A stretch of DNA of 64,000 nt from Gallionella sp. (GTDB lineage: Bacteria > Pseudomonadota > Gammaproteobacteria > Burkholderiales > Gallionellaceae): assembly GCA_028689145.1 (NCBI GenBank), contig JAQTWT010000002.1, forward strand, positions 124,001-188,000. The letters run 5' to 3'. The notes under the pieces were generated by a model that had not been told where the DNA came from, did no database searches, and saw only the letters and a list, made by a program, of their open reading frames with translations. Position numbers and translations under genes: made by a program. This document shows, in pieces, positions 30,189 through 39,601 of the stretch; positions within the stretch are counted from its first letter, which is position 1; each line of letters begins with the position of its first letter.

Positions 30189-30928
30189 TCCGCCTGCTCG
30201 CGATGCGCGAACTGCGCAGCCTGTTCTCGATGCCCTCGACCTGGTTCATGCTGGCCGGGCTGCAATTTATCTTTGCGTGGTTCTTTTTGGCGCGGCTGGA
30301 AGCGTTTCTGGAGATACAGCCGCAGCTCGCGCAACTGGCCAACCCGCCCGGTGTGACGGCCACGGTCGCCGCGCCGGTGTTCAACACAGTCGCGCTGCTG
30401 CTGATGATGCTGGTGCCGATGTTCACCATGCGTCTGATCGCCGAGGAGCGACGCAGTCATACTTTCGCGCTGTTGCTCTCGGCACCGCTGTCGGGCCGTC
30501 ATATCGTGCTCGGCAAATTTTTAGGCTTGATGGTTTTTTTAGTGGTGCTGGTGGCTTCCGTGCCGTTGATGCTGTACACCATGGCGCTCGGCACCGATCT
30601 CGATCACGGCCTGCTGTTGAGCAATATGCTCGGCCTGTTGCTGTTGGCCGCCAGCTATGTCGCGCTGGGCCTGTATGTTTCCGCGCTCACCACCCAGCCG
30701 GTCATCGCCGCCATCGGTGCGCTGGCGGCATCGGTCGGCCTGTGGTTGGCAGATATCGGTGCCTCGGCGGAAGACTCGCCCTGGCATGTCATCTCGCCGT
30801 TCAACCACTTCCAGAATTTCAACGCCGGTTTGCTGGATAGCGGCGATGTCGCATTCTTCGTGCTGTTCAGTATGTTTTTCCTGTTGCTGACGATGCGCCG
30901 CATTCACAATAACCGTATTTACGGGTGA
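30185..30928 (+). CDS. ABC-2 type permease (GldF-like)
   Basis: A 247-residue inner-membrane permease with six hydrophobic helices (for example LAGLQFIFAWFFLARLEAF, TVALLLMMLVPMFTMRL, LVVLVASVPLMLYTMALG). The cytoplasmic motif RLIAEERRSHTFALLLSAPL is typical of GldF/NosY-type ABC-2 permeases. Start ATG at 30185 overlaps the ATPase stop. Partner of the GldA-like ATPase and of the GldG-like protein after the following palindrome. Confidence 0.85.
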   Translation: MIRLLAMRELRSLFSMPSTWFMLAGLQFIFAWFFLARLEAFLEIQPQLAQLANPPGVTATVAAPVFNTVALLLMMLVPMFTMRLIAEERRSHTFALLLSAPLSGRHIVLGKFLGLMVFLVVLVASVPLMLYTMALGTDLDHGLLLSNMLGLLLLAASYVALGLYVSALTTQPVIAAIGALAASVGLWLADIGASAEDSPWHVISPFNHFQNFNAGLLDSGDVAFFVLFSMFFLLLTMRRIHNNRIYG

Positions 30929-31005
30929 TTCCATTTCTAAATCAAAAAAATATCATGCCTATGAACAATTTTCAGTTTGGCACTATTGCAGGATGGACGA
31001 AAGCC

Positions 31006-31085
31006 GTAGGATGGGTGAAGCGTAGCGTAACCCATCAATGCCGCAACCAATCCGAGCTAAAACGATGGGTTATCACCCATCCTAC
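31006..31085. repeat. GTAGGATGGGTGA palindromic (REP-like) element
   Basis: An 80-bp inverted repeat with outer arms GTAGGATGGGTGA / TCACCCATCCTAC (13 bp, perfect) and inner arms AACCCATC / GATGGGTT. It splits the ABC operon between the permease and the GldG-like gene. Confidence 0.88.
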
Positions 31086-31143
31086 TGAAAACCATTCAGA
31101 GGCATAAAAAATATTGCTGCTTTAAAAAAAATTAAAATGAGAT

Positions 31144-32508
31144 ATGTTACGTAAATTACTCACCTCTCCGATGTTGCGCAACCTGCTGTTCGTGCTGCTG
31201 CTGTCCGCTGCCGCGCTGGGTGCAGGCTATCTCGCCGTGCATTATCACGTGCAGCGCGACGTTACCCTGAACGCCGGCAACAGCCTTGAGCAGGCCAGCG
31301 TGGAGGTGCTCAAGCAACTGAGTGGCCCGGTTACGATCACCGCCTATGCTACCGAGCAGGACGCGCGCCTCGGCGACATCCGCAAGATCATCAGTAATTT
31401 TCTGTCGCTCTATCAGCGCTACAAGCCGGATATCAAACTACTCTTTATCGACCCCGAAAAAGAACCCGAGAAAGCCCGTGCCGCACGCGTCCAGCTTAAC
31501 GGCGAAATGGTGGTCGAATACGCCGGTCGCAGCGAACACCTCACCCAGCTCAACGAGCAAATCCTTACCAGTACCCTGCTGCGCATGGCGCACAGTAGCG
31601 ATCAGCTGGTGATGTATCTGGACGGGCACGGCGAGCGCAAACTGGACGGCATCGCCAACCATGACCTGGGTGCGGTGTTTGGCGCAAAACTCAAACAGAA
31701 CGGCTTCCGCATCGGCAGCCTGAATCTGGCGCTGGCGCAGGAAGTGCCGCAAAATGCCAGCGTACTGGTCGTCACCCAGCCGCAGATCGATCTGATGCCG
31801 GGCGAAGCGGAAAAGCTGCTGCGCTATGTCGAGCGCGGCGGCAACCTGCTCTGGCTGCTGGATGCCGGTTCCTTGCACGGATTGGAATCCCTCGCCGAAA
31901 AGCTAGACCTGCTGCTGCCGCCCGGTATCATCGTCGATCCGTCCTCCACCGGCATGAACGCACCGGCTACCTGGTCGCTCGGCGCGGTCTATCCGCCGCA
32001 TGCAGTCACGCGCAATTTTAATTTAATCACCGCCTTTCCCTCCGCGCGCCCGCTGGCGTGGAACGAGAACCCGGAATGGCAGCATCAGGTATTGGTGGAA
32101 GTCGCCGCGCGCGGCTGGGTCAGCCGCAGCGCGGCCAACGGCAATTTCTCTGCGGCGCAACTGCGCTTCGATAAACAGCACGACACTCCCGGCCCCGCCA
32201 TCATTGCGGTTGCCCTGCAACGCAACATCAACGACCGAGAACAACGCATCGTGGTGGTCGGCAACGGCGCATTTCTCGCCAACAGCTTCGCCGGAAACGG
32301 CGGAAACGTGGATCTGGGTATCAATATGGTGAACTGGCTGGCCAGCGAAGAGCGACTCATCACCCTGCAACCGCGCCCCGCCAGAGACAGCAATCTGCTG
32401 CTCGGTAAAACGCAACTCACCGCTATCGGCCTCGGCTCATTGATTATCCTGCCGCTGCTGCTATCGGCAGTGGGCGGGCTGATGTGGTGGAGACGGCGCA
32501 AGGCTTAG
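31144..32508 (+). CDS. GldG-like ABC-associated substrate/auxiliary protein
   Basis: A 454-residue protein of the GldG family (ABC-type uncharacterised auxiliary component). An N-terminal membrane helix (LLFVLLLSAAALGAGYLAV) and a C-terminal helix (LTAIGLGSLIILPLLLSAVG) bracket a large periplasmic part that starts with the DUF4350/GldG-like pattern (VTLNAGNSLEQASVEVLKQL, then VTITAYATEQDARLGDIR). In Bacteroidetes, GldAFG supports gliding; in proteobacteria the exported substrate is unknown. Follows the permease by about 215 bp with a palindrome in between. Confidence 0.78.
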   Translation: MLRKLLTSPMLRNLLFVLLLSAAALGAGYLAVHYHVQRDVTLNAGNSLEQASVEVLKQLSGPVTITAYATEQDARLGDIRKIISNFLSLYQRYKPDIKLLFIDPEKEPEKARAARVQLNGEMVVEYAGRSEHLTQLNEQILTSTLLRMAHSSDQLVMYLDGHGERKLDGIANHDLGAVFGAKLKQNGFRIGSLNLALAQEVPQNASVLVVTQPQIDLMPGEAEKLLRYVERGGNLLWLLDAGSLHGLESLAEKLDLLLPPGIIVDPSSTGMNAPATWSLGAVYPPHAVTRNFNLITAFPSARPLAWNENPEWQHQVLVEVAARGWVSRSAANGNFSAAQLRFDKQHDTPGPAIIAVALQRNINDREQRIVVVGNGAFLANSFAGNGGNVDLGINMVNWLASEERLITLQPRPARDSNLLLGKTQLTAIGLGSLIILPLLLSAVGGLMWWRRRKA

Positions 32509-32551
32509 CCGGTGCTTTACTATGTTATAGAGTTGGCCATTAAATGGTTTT

Positions 32552-32655
32552 ATAGGCTGGTGGTGAGCAACGCGAACCCCAGCTGCTTCGACGGGCTCAG
32601 GACAGGCATGTTCGAGATTGCAAAACGCTGGGGTTCGTGCCTCACCTCCAGCCTA
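32552..32655. repeat. Long TAGGCTGG palindrome (REP-like)
   Basis: A 104-bp inverted repeat with arms TAGGCTGGTGGTGAGCAACG... and ...CTCACCTCCAGCCTA, and inner arms GCGAACCCCA / TGGGGTTCGT. Further out, ATAGAGTTGGCCATTAAA (near 32527) pairs with TTTAATGGCCGACTCAAT (near 32679). The whole gap 32509-32929 holds this structure and no credible gene. Confidence 0.85.
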
Positions 32656-32929
32656 CGCATAGCGATCTTTTTAATCTGTTTAATGGCCGACTCAATAGTT
32701 ACTATGTATTGCATCATGGTCAATAAGCTGTTATTTAGTTGTCAGGTTCATGTAATGGAAATGAGGCCACTGTTGCCTTATTCGGACTCATTGCGTAGTA
32801 TTCGCGCCGTTGCTGGTGAATCCTTCGGGTTATGCTTCTGCTCGCCACGAATGAATTAACCCACCTTCGCTTTAGAATTATTACGCCGCATTTCCATTGA
32901 AAACGTTCTTATAAACCAGTTATCTCTAT

Positions 32930-34744
32930 ATGCAAACCAATTTCTCTTTTCGTTCGATCAATCTTGCCCACATCAGCCTGGCGTTCATCGGGGTTATGTG
33001 GGTTTTCCCTTTTCTGGATTTTCGTCACGCCTTTCCGGATACTACCTTCTATCAGGAATGGGAAGCAGCGTTGATTGGTTTGTGTGCAATGCCTTTATTG
33101 CTGACCAAACGCTATTGGCAACAAGTGGAGATACCGCGCATTGTGTTATTGCCCATCGGCTTGCTGCTGTTGTTGCCGGTACAGTATTTTTTGGACAAGA
33201 TAGCAAGTCTCGATCAAACGCTGTTGCTGAGTATGTATCTTTTGGGGGCGGTCCTACTCATCATATTGGGGCATCGCTTGCGTGAGGAACTGGGGTTACC
33301 TAAGTTGGCTCTGGTGTTGGCTGTATTACTTTTGCTGGGTGCTGAACTGAATGCCTTGGTTGGCATTCTGCAGCATTTTATGTGGTCCACATTCTTGGAT
33401 CGGGTTGTTTCGGTCAAAGTTTCGGCAGCGGTTATTGGCAATATTGCGCAACCAAATCAATTCGCTAACTACATAACACTGGGACTGGCATCGGTTGGCT
33501 TGTTATATGCGCGTGGCTTATTGCGCATTTGGCAGGCTGTATTGCTGGTGATGCCGTTATTGTTCGTGCTAGTGTTGAGCGGTTCCCGTGGTGCGTGGTT
33601 GTACCTGCTGTTTATGGCGGGTATGTCCTATTTATGGCAGCGCCGCGATCAATCTTTTGTGCCGTTGATGAAATATGCTGTCTGGTTGGTGCTGGGTTTT
33701 GTTTTGATGCAGTTCATTGTGCAAATTCCTTGGTTAGTGGGCACTAGTGGAAAAATCACCGCGTTTGAACGCACCTTCGGCAATGCGGGAGGTATCAGTA
33801 TTCGCATTCATTTGTGGAAAGAGGCATGGCTGATTTTCACTCATTTTCCGCTGTTGGGTGCCGGGTTTGGACAGTTTGCTTGGCAGCATTTTCAGCTGGG
33901 TGCCGAGTTGCAGAATGTACAAATCAACGGCTTGTATAATCATACGCATAATTTGGTGATGCAGTTGGCCGCTGAAACCGGATTGGCCGGTTTGTCTGTT
34001 TTGTGCGGTACGCTTGGCGTTTGGTTATGGCAAGCGTACATCGGAAGTCGTGACGTTAATCTCTGGTGGGGTTACATCGTACTGGCAGTGTTGGGTATTC
34101 ATAGTATGACTGAATACCCGTTATGGTATGTTCACTTTATCGGTATAGCGGCTGTTTTACTGGGGATGCTGGAAAGCAAGGCGTATCGATTCGAATTGCG
34201 CAATTTTCAATCAAATTTGATGAGAATGTCGGTTAGCGTGCTGTTACTGTTTGGAGTTTTTTCGCTGGTACAGCTGTACCAAGGGTACAAAATTTTGGAA
34301 GGTGGGCTGGCACTGCGTTTCTTGGCTAATAGCGATGATAGTGCCAGAACGCGCTTACGCAATAGTATGCTTGAGGTGCACGGCAACTATGCGCTATTGC
34401 GGCCTTCGGCCGAAGTGTTTTTAGCCGGAATGATCGTGCCGGATACAAATCATCTGACGGACAAGCTTGAATTAAATAGTAAGGCAATACGGTTTTTACC
34501 CACTGATGCTTTGGTTTATCGCCAGATATGGCTGCTGGCTCTGTCTGATCGCTTGCCTGAGGCAAAAATCCAATTGCATAATGCCCTGTGGGCTCATCCT
34601 AATGTATTTGTAGCAGCAAAAAACGAGTTGAACCAAGCGGCACAGCAAGATCCTGCGCATTTTGCTGAATTGTTAGAATATGCTGAGCAGAAATATGAGG
34701 AGTATCAGCAAGCATTGCTTGCTAAACAATCCAAACTGGAATAA
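32930..34744 (+). CDS. PglL/WaaL-family O-oligosaccharyltransferase or ligase
   Basis: A 604-residue polytopic protein with about twelve N-terminal hydrophobic helices and a soluble C-terminal part from about residue 440. The Wzy_C-type motif VLVLSGSRGAWLYLLFMAG and the loop ITAFERTFGNAGG...GAGFGQFAWQHF match the family; NHTHNLVMQLAAETG carries the periplasmic His residues used by PglL/WaaL ligases. NIGNIAQPNQFANY-like sequence (near 33440) is typical of pilin O-glycosylases. It would move lipid-linked glycan to protein or lipid A. No pilin gene is adjacent; target inferred only. Confidence 0.82.
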   Translation: MQTNFSFRSINLAHISLAFIGVMWVFPFLDFRHAFPDTTFYQEWEAALIGLCAMPLLLTKRYWQQVEIPRIVLLPIGLLLLLPVQYFLDKIASLDQTLLLSMYLLGAVLLIILGHRLREELGLPKLALVLAVLLLLGAELNALVGILQHFMWSTFLDRVVSVKVSAAVIGNIAQPNQFANYITLGLASVGLLYARGLLRIWQAVLLVMPLLFVLVLSGSRGAWLYLLFMAGMSYLWQRRDQSFVPLMKYAVWLVLGFVLMQFIVQIPWLVGTSGKITAFERTFGNAGGISIRIHLWKEAWLIFTHFPLLGAGFGQFAWQHFQLGAELQNVQINGLYNHTHNLVMQLAAETGLAGLSVLCGTLGVWLWQAYIGSRDVNLWWGYIVLAVLGIHSMTEYPLWYVHFIGIAAVLLGMLESKAYRFELRNFQSNLMRMSVSVLLLFGVFSLVQLYQGYKILEGGLALRFLANSDDSARTRLRNSMLEVHGNYALLRPSAEVFLAGMIVPDTNHLTDKLELNSKAIRFLPTDALVYRQIWLLALSDRLPEAKIQLHNALWAHPNVFVAAKNELNQAAQQDPAHFAELLEYAEQKYEEYQQALLAKQSKLE

Positions 34745-34783
34745 ATAGGGACGCGACTTGCTTTGCAATTTATTTAGCCGTAT

Positions 34784-35458
34784 ATGATCGGGATTATTAG
34801 TGCCACTAGGTTGTCGGAGAGTGAGTTTTGGAGCAAAGCTGCGCTGGGTATATCGTTGCGGCGTCTTGCACAAGACACTAGGCTTGTTGCGCACATAGCG
34901 TTTGAAAATCAGCGTGGCCTTTCGGATGTGTTCAATGCGTACATCAACACACCGGAAGGGTATCCAATCCTTGTTTTCATACATGATGATGTCTGGATAG
35001 ACGATTTTTTCTTTGTTGATCGCATAATTCACGGTCTCAAAACATTCGATGTCATCGGTGTTGCCGGCAATCGACGGAGGCTGCCGAACCAGCCGGCTTG
35101 GGCATTTATTGACAATAAATTTACATGGGATGCCAAGATAAATCTAAGCGGCAGCATAGCTCACGGTAGCAATCCATTTGGTGGGGTTTCGATTTTTGGG
35201 GCTGCTCCCGCTCAATGCGAGTTGTTGGATGGGGTCTTTCTTGCCGCCAAGAAATCCAGGCTCAATGCAACTAAGGTTCAATTTGATCCACGCTTCGACT
35301 TTCATTTCTACGATATGGATTTTTGCCGAAGCGCCAGAAAAAACGGTTTACGTCTTGGTACTTGGCCGATATGTCTCACGCACCAAAGTGGAGGGGCATT
35401 TGGAAGTCCTCTCTGGAACGAAAAACATCGTCTTTATCAAGAAAAATGGCAGTCATAA
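34784..35458 (+). CDS. GT2-like glycosyltransferase (short)
   Basis: A 224-residue protein. The acidic metal motif VFIHDDVWIDD near residue 70, followed by VIGVAGNRR and the late DFHFYDMDFCRSARKNGL motif, match the small glycosyltransferase family related to GT2 (DxD-type). It has no membrane segment. It begins 39 bp after the ligase gene and is followed 15 bp later by a methyltransferase gene, suggesting one transcript. Confidence 0.7.
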   Translation: MIGIISATRLSESEFWSKAALGISLRRLAQDTRLVAHIAFENQRGLSDVFNAYINTPEGYPILVFIHDDVWIDDFFFVDRIIHGLKTFDVIGVAGNRRRLPNQPAWAFIDNKFTWDAKINLSGSIAHGSNPFGGVSIFGAAPAQCELLDGVFLAAKKSRLNATKVQFDPRFDFHFYDMDFCRSARKNGLRLGTWPICLTHQSGGAFGSPLWNEKHRLYQEKWQS

Positions 35459-35473
35459 GCTAGGAATCTGCCA

Positions 35474-36142
35474 ATGAAGCAAACACCAATGCACTTTGAC
35501 TACAATCCGGATATTCTGCGGATTATGCCCTTAAACCTTAGAAGGGTTATCGAGGTGGGGTGTAGCAGCGGTGCTCTGGCTAAAGCTTATATCGGCATGA
35601 ATCCGGAATGCATTTACACGGGCATAGAAATTGATCCAAATTTTGCGGCAATTGCGAAAGCGTCCTGCAATGAAGTCATTTGCGGGAATATCGAAAATAT
35701 TGCCGAAGAAAAATTCCTTGAATTATTTCCTTCGGATTGCTGGGTTTTTGGAGATACGCTTGAGCATCTGTATGATCCATGGGCTCTCCTTCAGCGTATT
35801 AGGTCCCGGCTCGCACCAGATTCTCAGATTATTGCCTGTATCCCGAATGCGCAACATTGGAGCGTTCAGGTTAATCTGAGCAGCGGATTGTTCAGGTATC
35901 AGGACCATGGACTCATGGATCGCACGCATATCCGCTGGTTTACCCGAACCACCATGATTGAGTTGTTTGAGTCAACCGGCTATAAAATAATCGAGGGTTT
36001 TCCTAGAATTTTTAACGAACCGGCAAGAGAGAAAGTTTTGCCAGTGATCGGGGCTATGGCGCAGGCTATAGGCACCGACCCGCAGCAAGCTGTAAACGAT
36101 GCCATACCGTTGCAATGGGTCATTAAAGTCATGCCGGTTTAA
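35474..36142 (+). CDS. Class I SAM-dependent methyltransferase
   Basis: A 222-residue soluble methyltransferase. Motif I is VIEVGCSSGALAKAY, the acidic end of strand 2 is YTGIEIDPNF, and the post-motif region VFGDTLEHLYDPWALLQRIR matches glycan-locus methyltransferases; a late DRTHIRWFTRTTMIELFEST motif is typical of those linked to O-antigen genes. Substrate unknown. Last gene of the short plus-strand run; converges with the radical SAM gene 11 bp away. Confidence 0.82.
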   Translation: MKQTPMHFDYNPDILRIMPLNLRRVIEVGCSSGALAKAYIGMNPECIYTGIEIDPNFAAIAKASCNEVICGNIENIAEEKFLELFPSDCWVFGDTLEHLYDPWALLQRIRSRLAPDSQIIACIPNAQHWSVQVNLSSGLFRYQDHGLMDRTHIRWFTRTTMIELFESTGYKIIEGFPRIFNEPAREKVLPVIGAMAQAIGTDPQQAVNDAIPLQWVIKVMPV

Positions 36143-36153
36143 CAGGAATTACC

Positions 36154-37536
36154 TTATGATTTTGCAAACCTTAAAAGGCTTTTTACTCCATCCAATAGTA
36201 TTCGCAGTTCACTAAGGGAAAGCAGGCGTTTCATTTGCCGCAACACATATATCGGGCGGAAATAAAACTGGCGGAACGCTTCTTTATATTTTAGCTGTAA
36301 CATCTCCACTGGTGCATTCGGCAAAGCCATAACTGGCACACTAAGGTCATACTCTCTCCAGTCTTTCGTTAATAAATATCGGTTTTTATCTGCCCAGTCA
36401 AACATTTCTGTGCCGGGATACGGGACTGTAATATTGAATAATGCGATGTCTGGATCCAATTTCAACGCAAATTTTATGGTCTCATCCATTGTTTCAGCCG
36501 TCTCCCCCGGATTGCCCAGCATAAAGGTGCAACGGGAAGTGATACCATGTTTTCTTGCCAACGCTACTGCAAATTCATTTTTCTCTTTCTGGATAGGTTT
36601 TCTTATGTTGATGAGTATTTGTTTGTTGACGGATTCTATGCCATACATCACCTGATGGCAGCCAGCTTTTTTCATTTGCCCTAGCATTTCGTCACTTATA
36701 CAGTCCGTTCGAGCGAAGCATGACCATGTAACATCCAGTTTGTTCTTTGTAATAAGTGAGCAAAGTTTATTTATATTTTCCGGGTAGACGGTAAATGTAT
36801 CATCATAAAAGCAAATTTCTTTTATGCCATATTTTTCTACAAGCATTTTCATTTCACCGAAAATGTGTTCTGCAGATCGCTTTCGCAATTTGCTGGCGGC
36901 AGAATTGCAAAAGGTACACTTACCCGGGCAACCACGAGTAGCCGTCATATTGATAGCGGGAGTTCTTTTATAGGCTCCCACTGCTGGTTTGTAGAGCGAT
37001 AGATTCACCTTGTGAAAGGCGGGATACGGCAGCGAGTCCAGATCATGCACAACACCAGGCGGGCCAACATGAATTATCTTTCCGTCCTTTCTGTAGGAAA
37101 TCCCATTTATAGAGGCAGCATTCTCTCCGCTAACCAGCCTGTAGAATATTTCCTCCCCTTCACCGCGTACTACATAGTCCACATCACCTTCCATGAAGCT
37201 TTCTTCAGGTAACGCCGTGGGGTGAACACCACCAAGGACGACCGTCGCATCAGGTTTTTCCTGCTTGATAATTTTTGATATCAGGTAGGCATTGTGCGCC
37301 AAGGGGGTGGTGGCGGTAATGCCATAAAAATCGTAATCGCAAACCCTGATCGCCGCTTCCATCTCTTCTGGGCTGGCAAGGGTGGCCTGGAAATCTAGTA
37401 CATCACACTCTATGTTTTTATCTTCAAGATATGCTGCGATATAGAGAAGGCCTAATGCAGGCATTGAACTTCTGACTTGAGACCAGATGCTTCCTTTTTT
37501 TACTTCCCATGGCGGGTTTATCAGGCAAATCTTCAT
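36154..37536 (-). CDS. B12-binding radical SAM protein
   Basis: A 460-residue enzyme with an N-terminal cobalamin-binding (Rossmann) domain (MKICLINPPWEVKKGS, TVVLGGVHPTALPE) and a radical SAM barrel whose 4Fe-4S motif CxxxCxxC is RGCPGKCTFCNSAA. Family members methylate unreactive carbons or rearrange substrates in lipid, antibiotic and glycan pathways; the specific reaction is not evident. ATG at 37536 is used (a TTG lies just upstream). It starts about 95 bp from the end of the GT2 gene, on the same strand. Confidence 0.85.
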   Translation of the reverse strand: MKICLINPPWEVKKGSIWSQVRSSMPALGLLYIAAYLEDKNIECDVLDFQATLASPEEMEAAIRVCDYDFYGITATTPLAHNAYLISKIIKQEKPDATVVLGGVHPTALPEESFMEGDVDYVVRGEGEEIFYRLVSGENAASINGISYRKDGKIIHVGPPGVVHDLDSLPYPAFHKVNLSLYKPAVGAYKRTPAINMTATRGCPGKCTFCNSAASKLRKRSAEHIFGEMKMLVEKYGIKEICFYDDTFTVYPENINKLCSLITKNKLDVTWSCFARTDCISDEMLGQMKKAGCHQVMYGIESVNKQILINIRKPIQKEKNEFAVALARKHGITSRCTFMLGNPGETAETMDETIKFALKLDPDIALFNITVPYPGTEMFDWADKNRYLLTKDWREYDLSVPVMALPNAPVEMLQLKYKEAFRQFYFRPIYVLRQMKRLLSLSELRILLDGVKSLLRFAKS

Positions 37537-37631
37537 CAAGTAAATAACACATCCACAATTAGAAGGCTACAAGGCTCACAAATATAAGTAGGTATAACAT
37601 ACTGTTTTTCAGAATAAATGGCTGTTTCAAA

Positions 37632-38327
37632 TTATCTAAATAAGTTATATTTGAAAATGCAATAAATAGCACGGATGCCATCTTTCCAACCAATTTTCTT
37701 GCCTTCTGCATAAGTCCTGCCGTAGTATGAAATTCCCACTTCGTATATACGGCAGCCGGTTTTGGCCACTTTAGCGGTAATTTCTGGCTCAAATCCAAAA
37801 CGGTTTTCCTCAATATGTATCGACTGGATAATTTCCCTGCGGAATGCTTTGTAGCAAGTTTCCATATCGGTCAGATTCAAGTTGGTGAACATATTTGAAA
37901 ACAACGTCAAAAAACCATTTCCGACCGAATGCCAGAAATATAAAACACGGTGCGCATCGCTGCCTTTGAAACGAGATCCGTAAACAACATCGGCCTTGTC
38001 GTGTAGTATCGGCTCAATCACTCGGGAGTATTCGTTTGGGTCATATTCCAAGTCGGCATCCTGAATAATCACAATGTCTCCCGTAGCTGCGGCAATTCCA
38101 GATCTCAACGCGGCACCTTTGCCAAGATTAACCTCGTGAAAAATAATGGTATGTACCATACCGCTTTGAATAGTCTGATTTTTAAGTTTTTCGCGCGTGC
38201 CGTCTGTTGAACAATCGTCAACAATAATGATTTCCTTGTTATCGTAGGGTGAGTCAATTACAGCTTGTATGATCACATCAATGGTATGCAACTCATTAAA
38301 GCATGGAATGATGACAGATAGCTTCAT
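37632..38327 (-). CDS. GT2 family glycosyltransferase (DPM1-like)
   Basis: A 231-residue GT2 enzyme. It opens with [19 protein letters not shown]; the metal motif appears as [13 protein letters not shown] and the acceptor region as [15 protein letters not shown]. This is the short polyprenyl-phosphate-sugar type (dolichol-phosphate mannose synthase relatives) without C-terminal membrane helices. Start ATG at 38327 has AGGA upstream. It would charge a lipid carrier with a sugar for a membrane transferase such as the large membrane protein encoded at 39602. Confidence 0.85.
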   Translation of the reverse strand: MKLSVIIPCFNELHTIDVIIQAVIDSPYDNKEIIIVDDCSTDGTREKLKNQTIQSGMVHTIIFHEVNLGKGAALRSGIAAATGDIVIIQDADLEYDPNEYSRVIEPILHDKADVVYGSRFKGSDAHRVLYFWHSVGNGFLTLFSNMFTNLNLTDMETCYKAFRREIIQSIHIEENRFGFEPEITAKVAKTGCRIYEVGISYYGRTYAEGKKIGWKDGIRAIYCIFKYNLFR

Positions 38328-38373
38328 AAGCTTTTCCTGTTGTAATACTGAGACACCTATCAAGAAGTGCGTG

Positions 38374-39312
38374 CTAGATCACACGCTTGAAAAAAGCTAT
38401 GGTTTCCTTTAATCCATCTTCCAGACACACTTTTGGTTCCCAATTGAGCTGTGCTTTAGCCATTTCGATATTGGGCTGCCGCTGTTTTGGATCGTCTTGA
38501 GGAAGCGGCAGATAGATTAATTGCGAACGCGAATTGGTCAACCGAAGGATTGACTCAGCCAACTCCAGCATGCTGGATTCGACAGGGTTACCAAGATTGA
38601 GCGGCCCGGTCAGGCCGGCATCGCTGCTCATCATTTTAACCATGCCATCGATCAAATCGTCCACATAGCAAAAACTGCGCGTCTGCGAACCGTCGCCATA
38701 TAAAGTGATGGGCTCCCCCCTAAGCGCCTGAACGATAAAGTTGCTCACTACTCTACCGTCATTGGGATGCATACGCGGGCCATATGTATTGAAAATTCGC
38801 ACTACCTTGATTTCTAGCCCATGTTGGCGGAAATAGTCAAAGAACAGGGTTTCAGCGCAACGTTTGCCTTCATCATAACAACTGCGCGGCCCAATCGGAT
38901 TGACCCGACCCCAATAATCCTCTGTTTGCGGATGCACCTCTGGATCCCCGTATACCTCACTTGTAGAGGCCTGCATTATTCTCGCTTTGACCCGTTTTGC
39001 CAAACCCAGCATATTGATAGCGCCATGGACGCATACCTTCGTTGTTTGTACTGGATCGCGCTGGTAATGAATCGGGGAAGCCGGGCATGCCAAATTATAT
39101 AGCTGGTCTATTTCTACGTAGAGCGGGAATGTAATATCGTGCCGAATTACTTCAAAATAGGGGTGTGGTAGCAGATGCTTAATATTGGTCTTGCTTCCTG
39201 TAAAATAATTATCTACACATAAAATGTGATGGCCCTCGTGCAGCAATCGTTCGCATAAGTGCGAACCCAAAAAGCCTGCCCCGCCTGTAACAAGGATTTT
39301 ATGGGGCTTCAT
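38374..39312 (-). CDS. UDP-glucuronate decarboxylase / UDP-xylose synthase-like SDR
   Basis: A 312-residue extended SDR with NAD motif [14 protein letters not shown], active-site region [20 protein letters not shown] and [16 protein letters not shown] (YxxxK). The [15 protein letters not shown] and [11 protein letters not shown] signatures are those of UDP-xylose synthases, which decarboxylate UDP-glucuronate. Predicted product: UDP-xylose for local glycosyltransferases. Same strand as the GT2 gene, 46 bp upstream of it. Confidence 0.88.
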   Translation of the reverse strand: MKPHKILVTGGAGFLGSHLCERLLHEGHHILCVDNYFTGSKTNIKHLLPHPYFEVIRHDITFPLYVEIDQLYNLACPASPIHYQRDPVQTTKVCVHGAINMLGLAKRVKARIMQASTSEVYGDPEVHPQTEDYWGRVNPIGPRSCYDEGKRCAETLFFDYFRQHGLEIKVVRIFNTYGPRMHPNDGRVVSNFIVQALRGEPITLYGDGSQTRSFCYVDDLIDGMVKMMSSDAGLTGPLNLGNPVESSMLELAESILRLTNSRSQLIYLPLPQDDPKQRQPNIEMAKAQLNWEPKVCLEDGLKETIAFFKRVI

Positions 39313-39601
39313 GAATGTGCTGTAAGTTTTCCAAAATATAACGGAATTGAATTTCTTGGCATACTGGGTACGGGGCGTTATTGTAGGATAGTTTTCTACG
39401 TTTTTTATTGCCCCAGGTTAGATTTGATCGCACTAGTGTCCGCACCTCAATCGCCTCAAAAGAGTTATTGATTTTTAAAAACTGGGGCAACAATTTCTTC
39501 TTTTCAAATTTTTGCCCCTTATTATCTGTGCAGGATACAAGAAATTTCCCGCCCGTTTTGATTCCTTAATCCTTCAGACCGCTTTCGCGTGCAGGTCTCA
39601 T
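39313..39601. other. Intergenic region, no gene seen
   Basis: About 290 AT-rich bp between two minus-strand genes. A 64-codon frame here has no ribosome site or recognisable feature. It may hold the promoter for the UDP-xylose-synthase-like gene. Confidence 0.4.

Noticed and set aside
32512-32859. 115-codon frame after the GldG-like gene
   Set aside because: It reads through the palindromic element at 32552; no ribosome site or protein features.
39299-39493. 64-codon minus-strand frame in the intergenic gap
   Set aside because: No ribosome site, overlaps the start of the UDP-xylose-synthase-like gene, no recognisable sequence.
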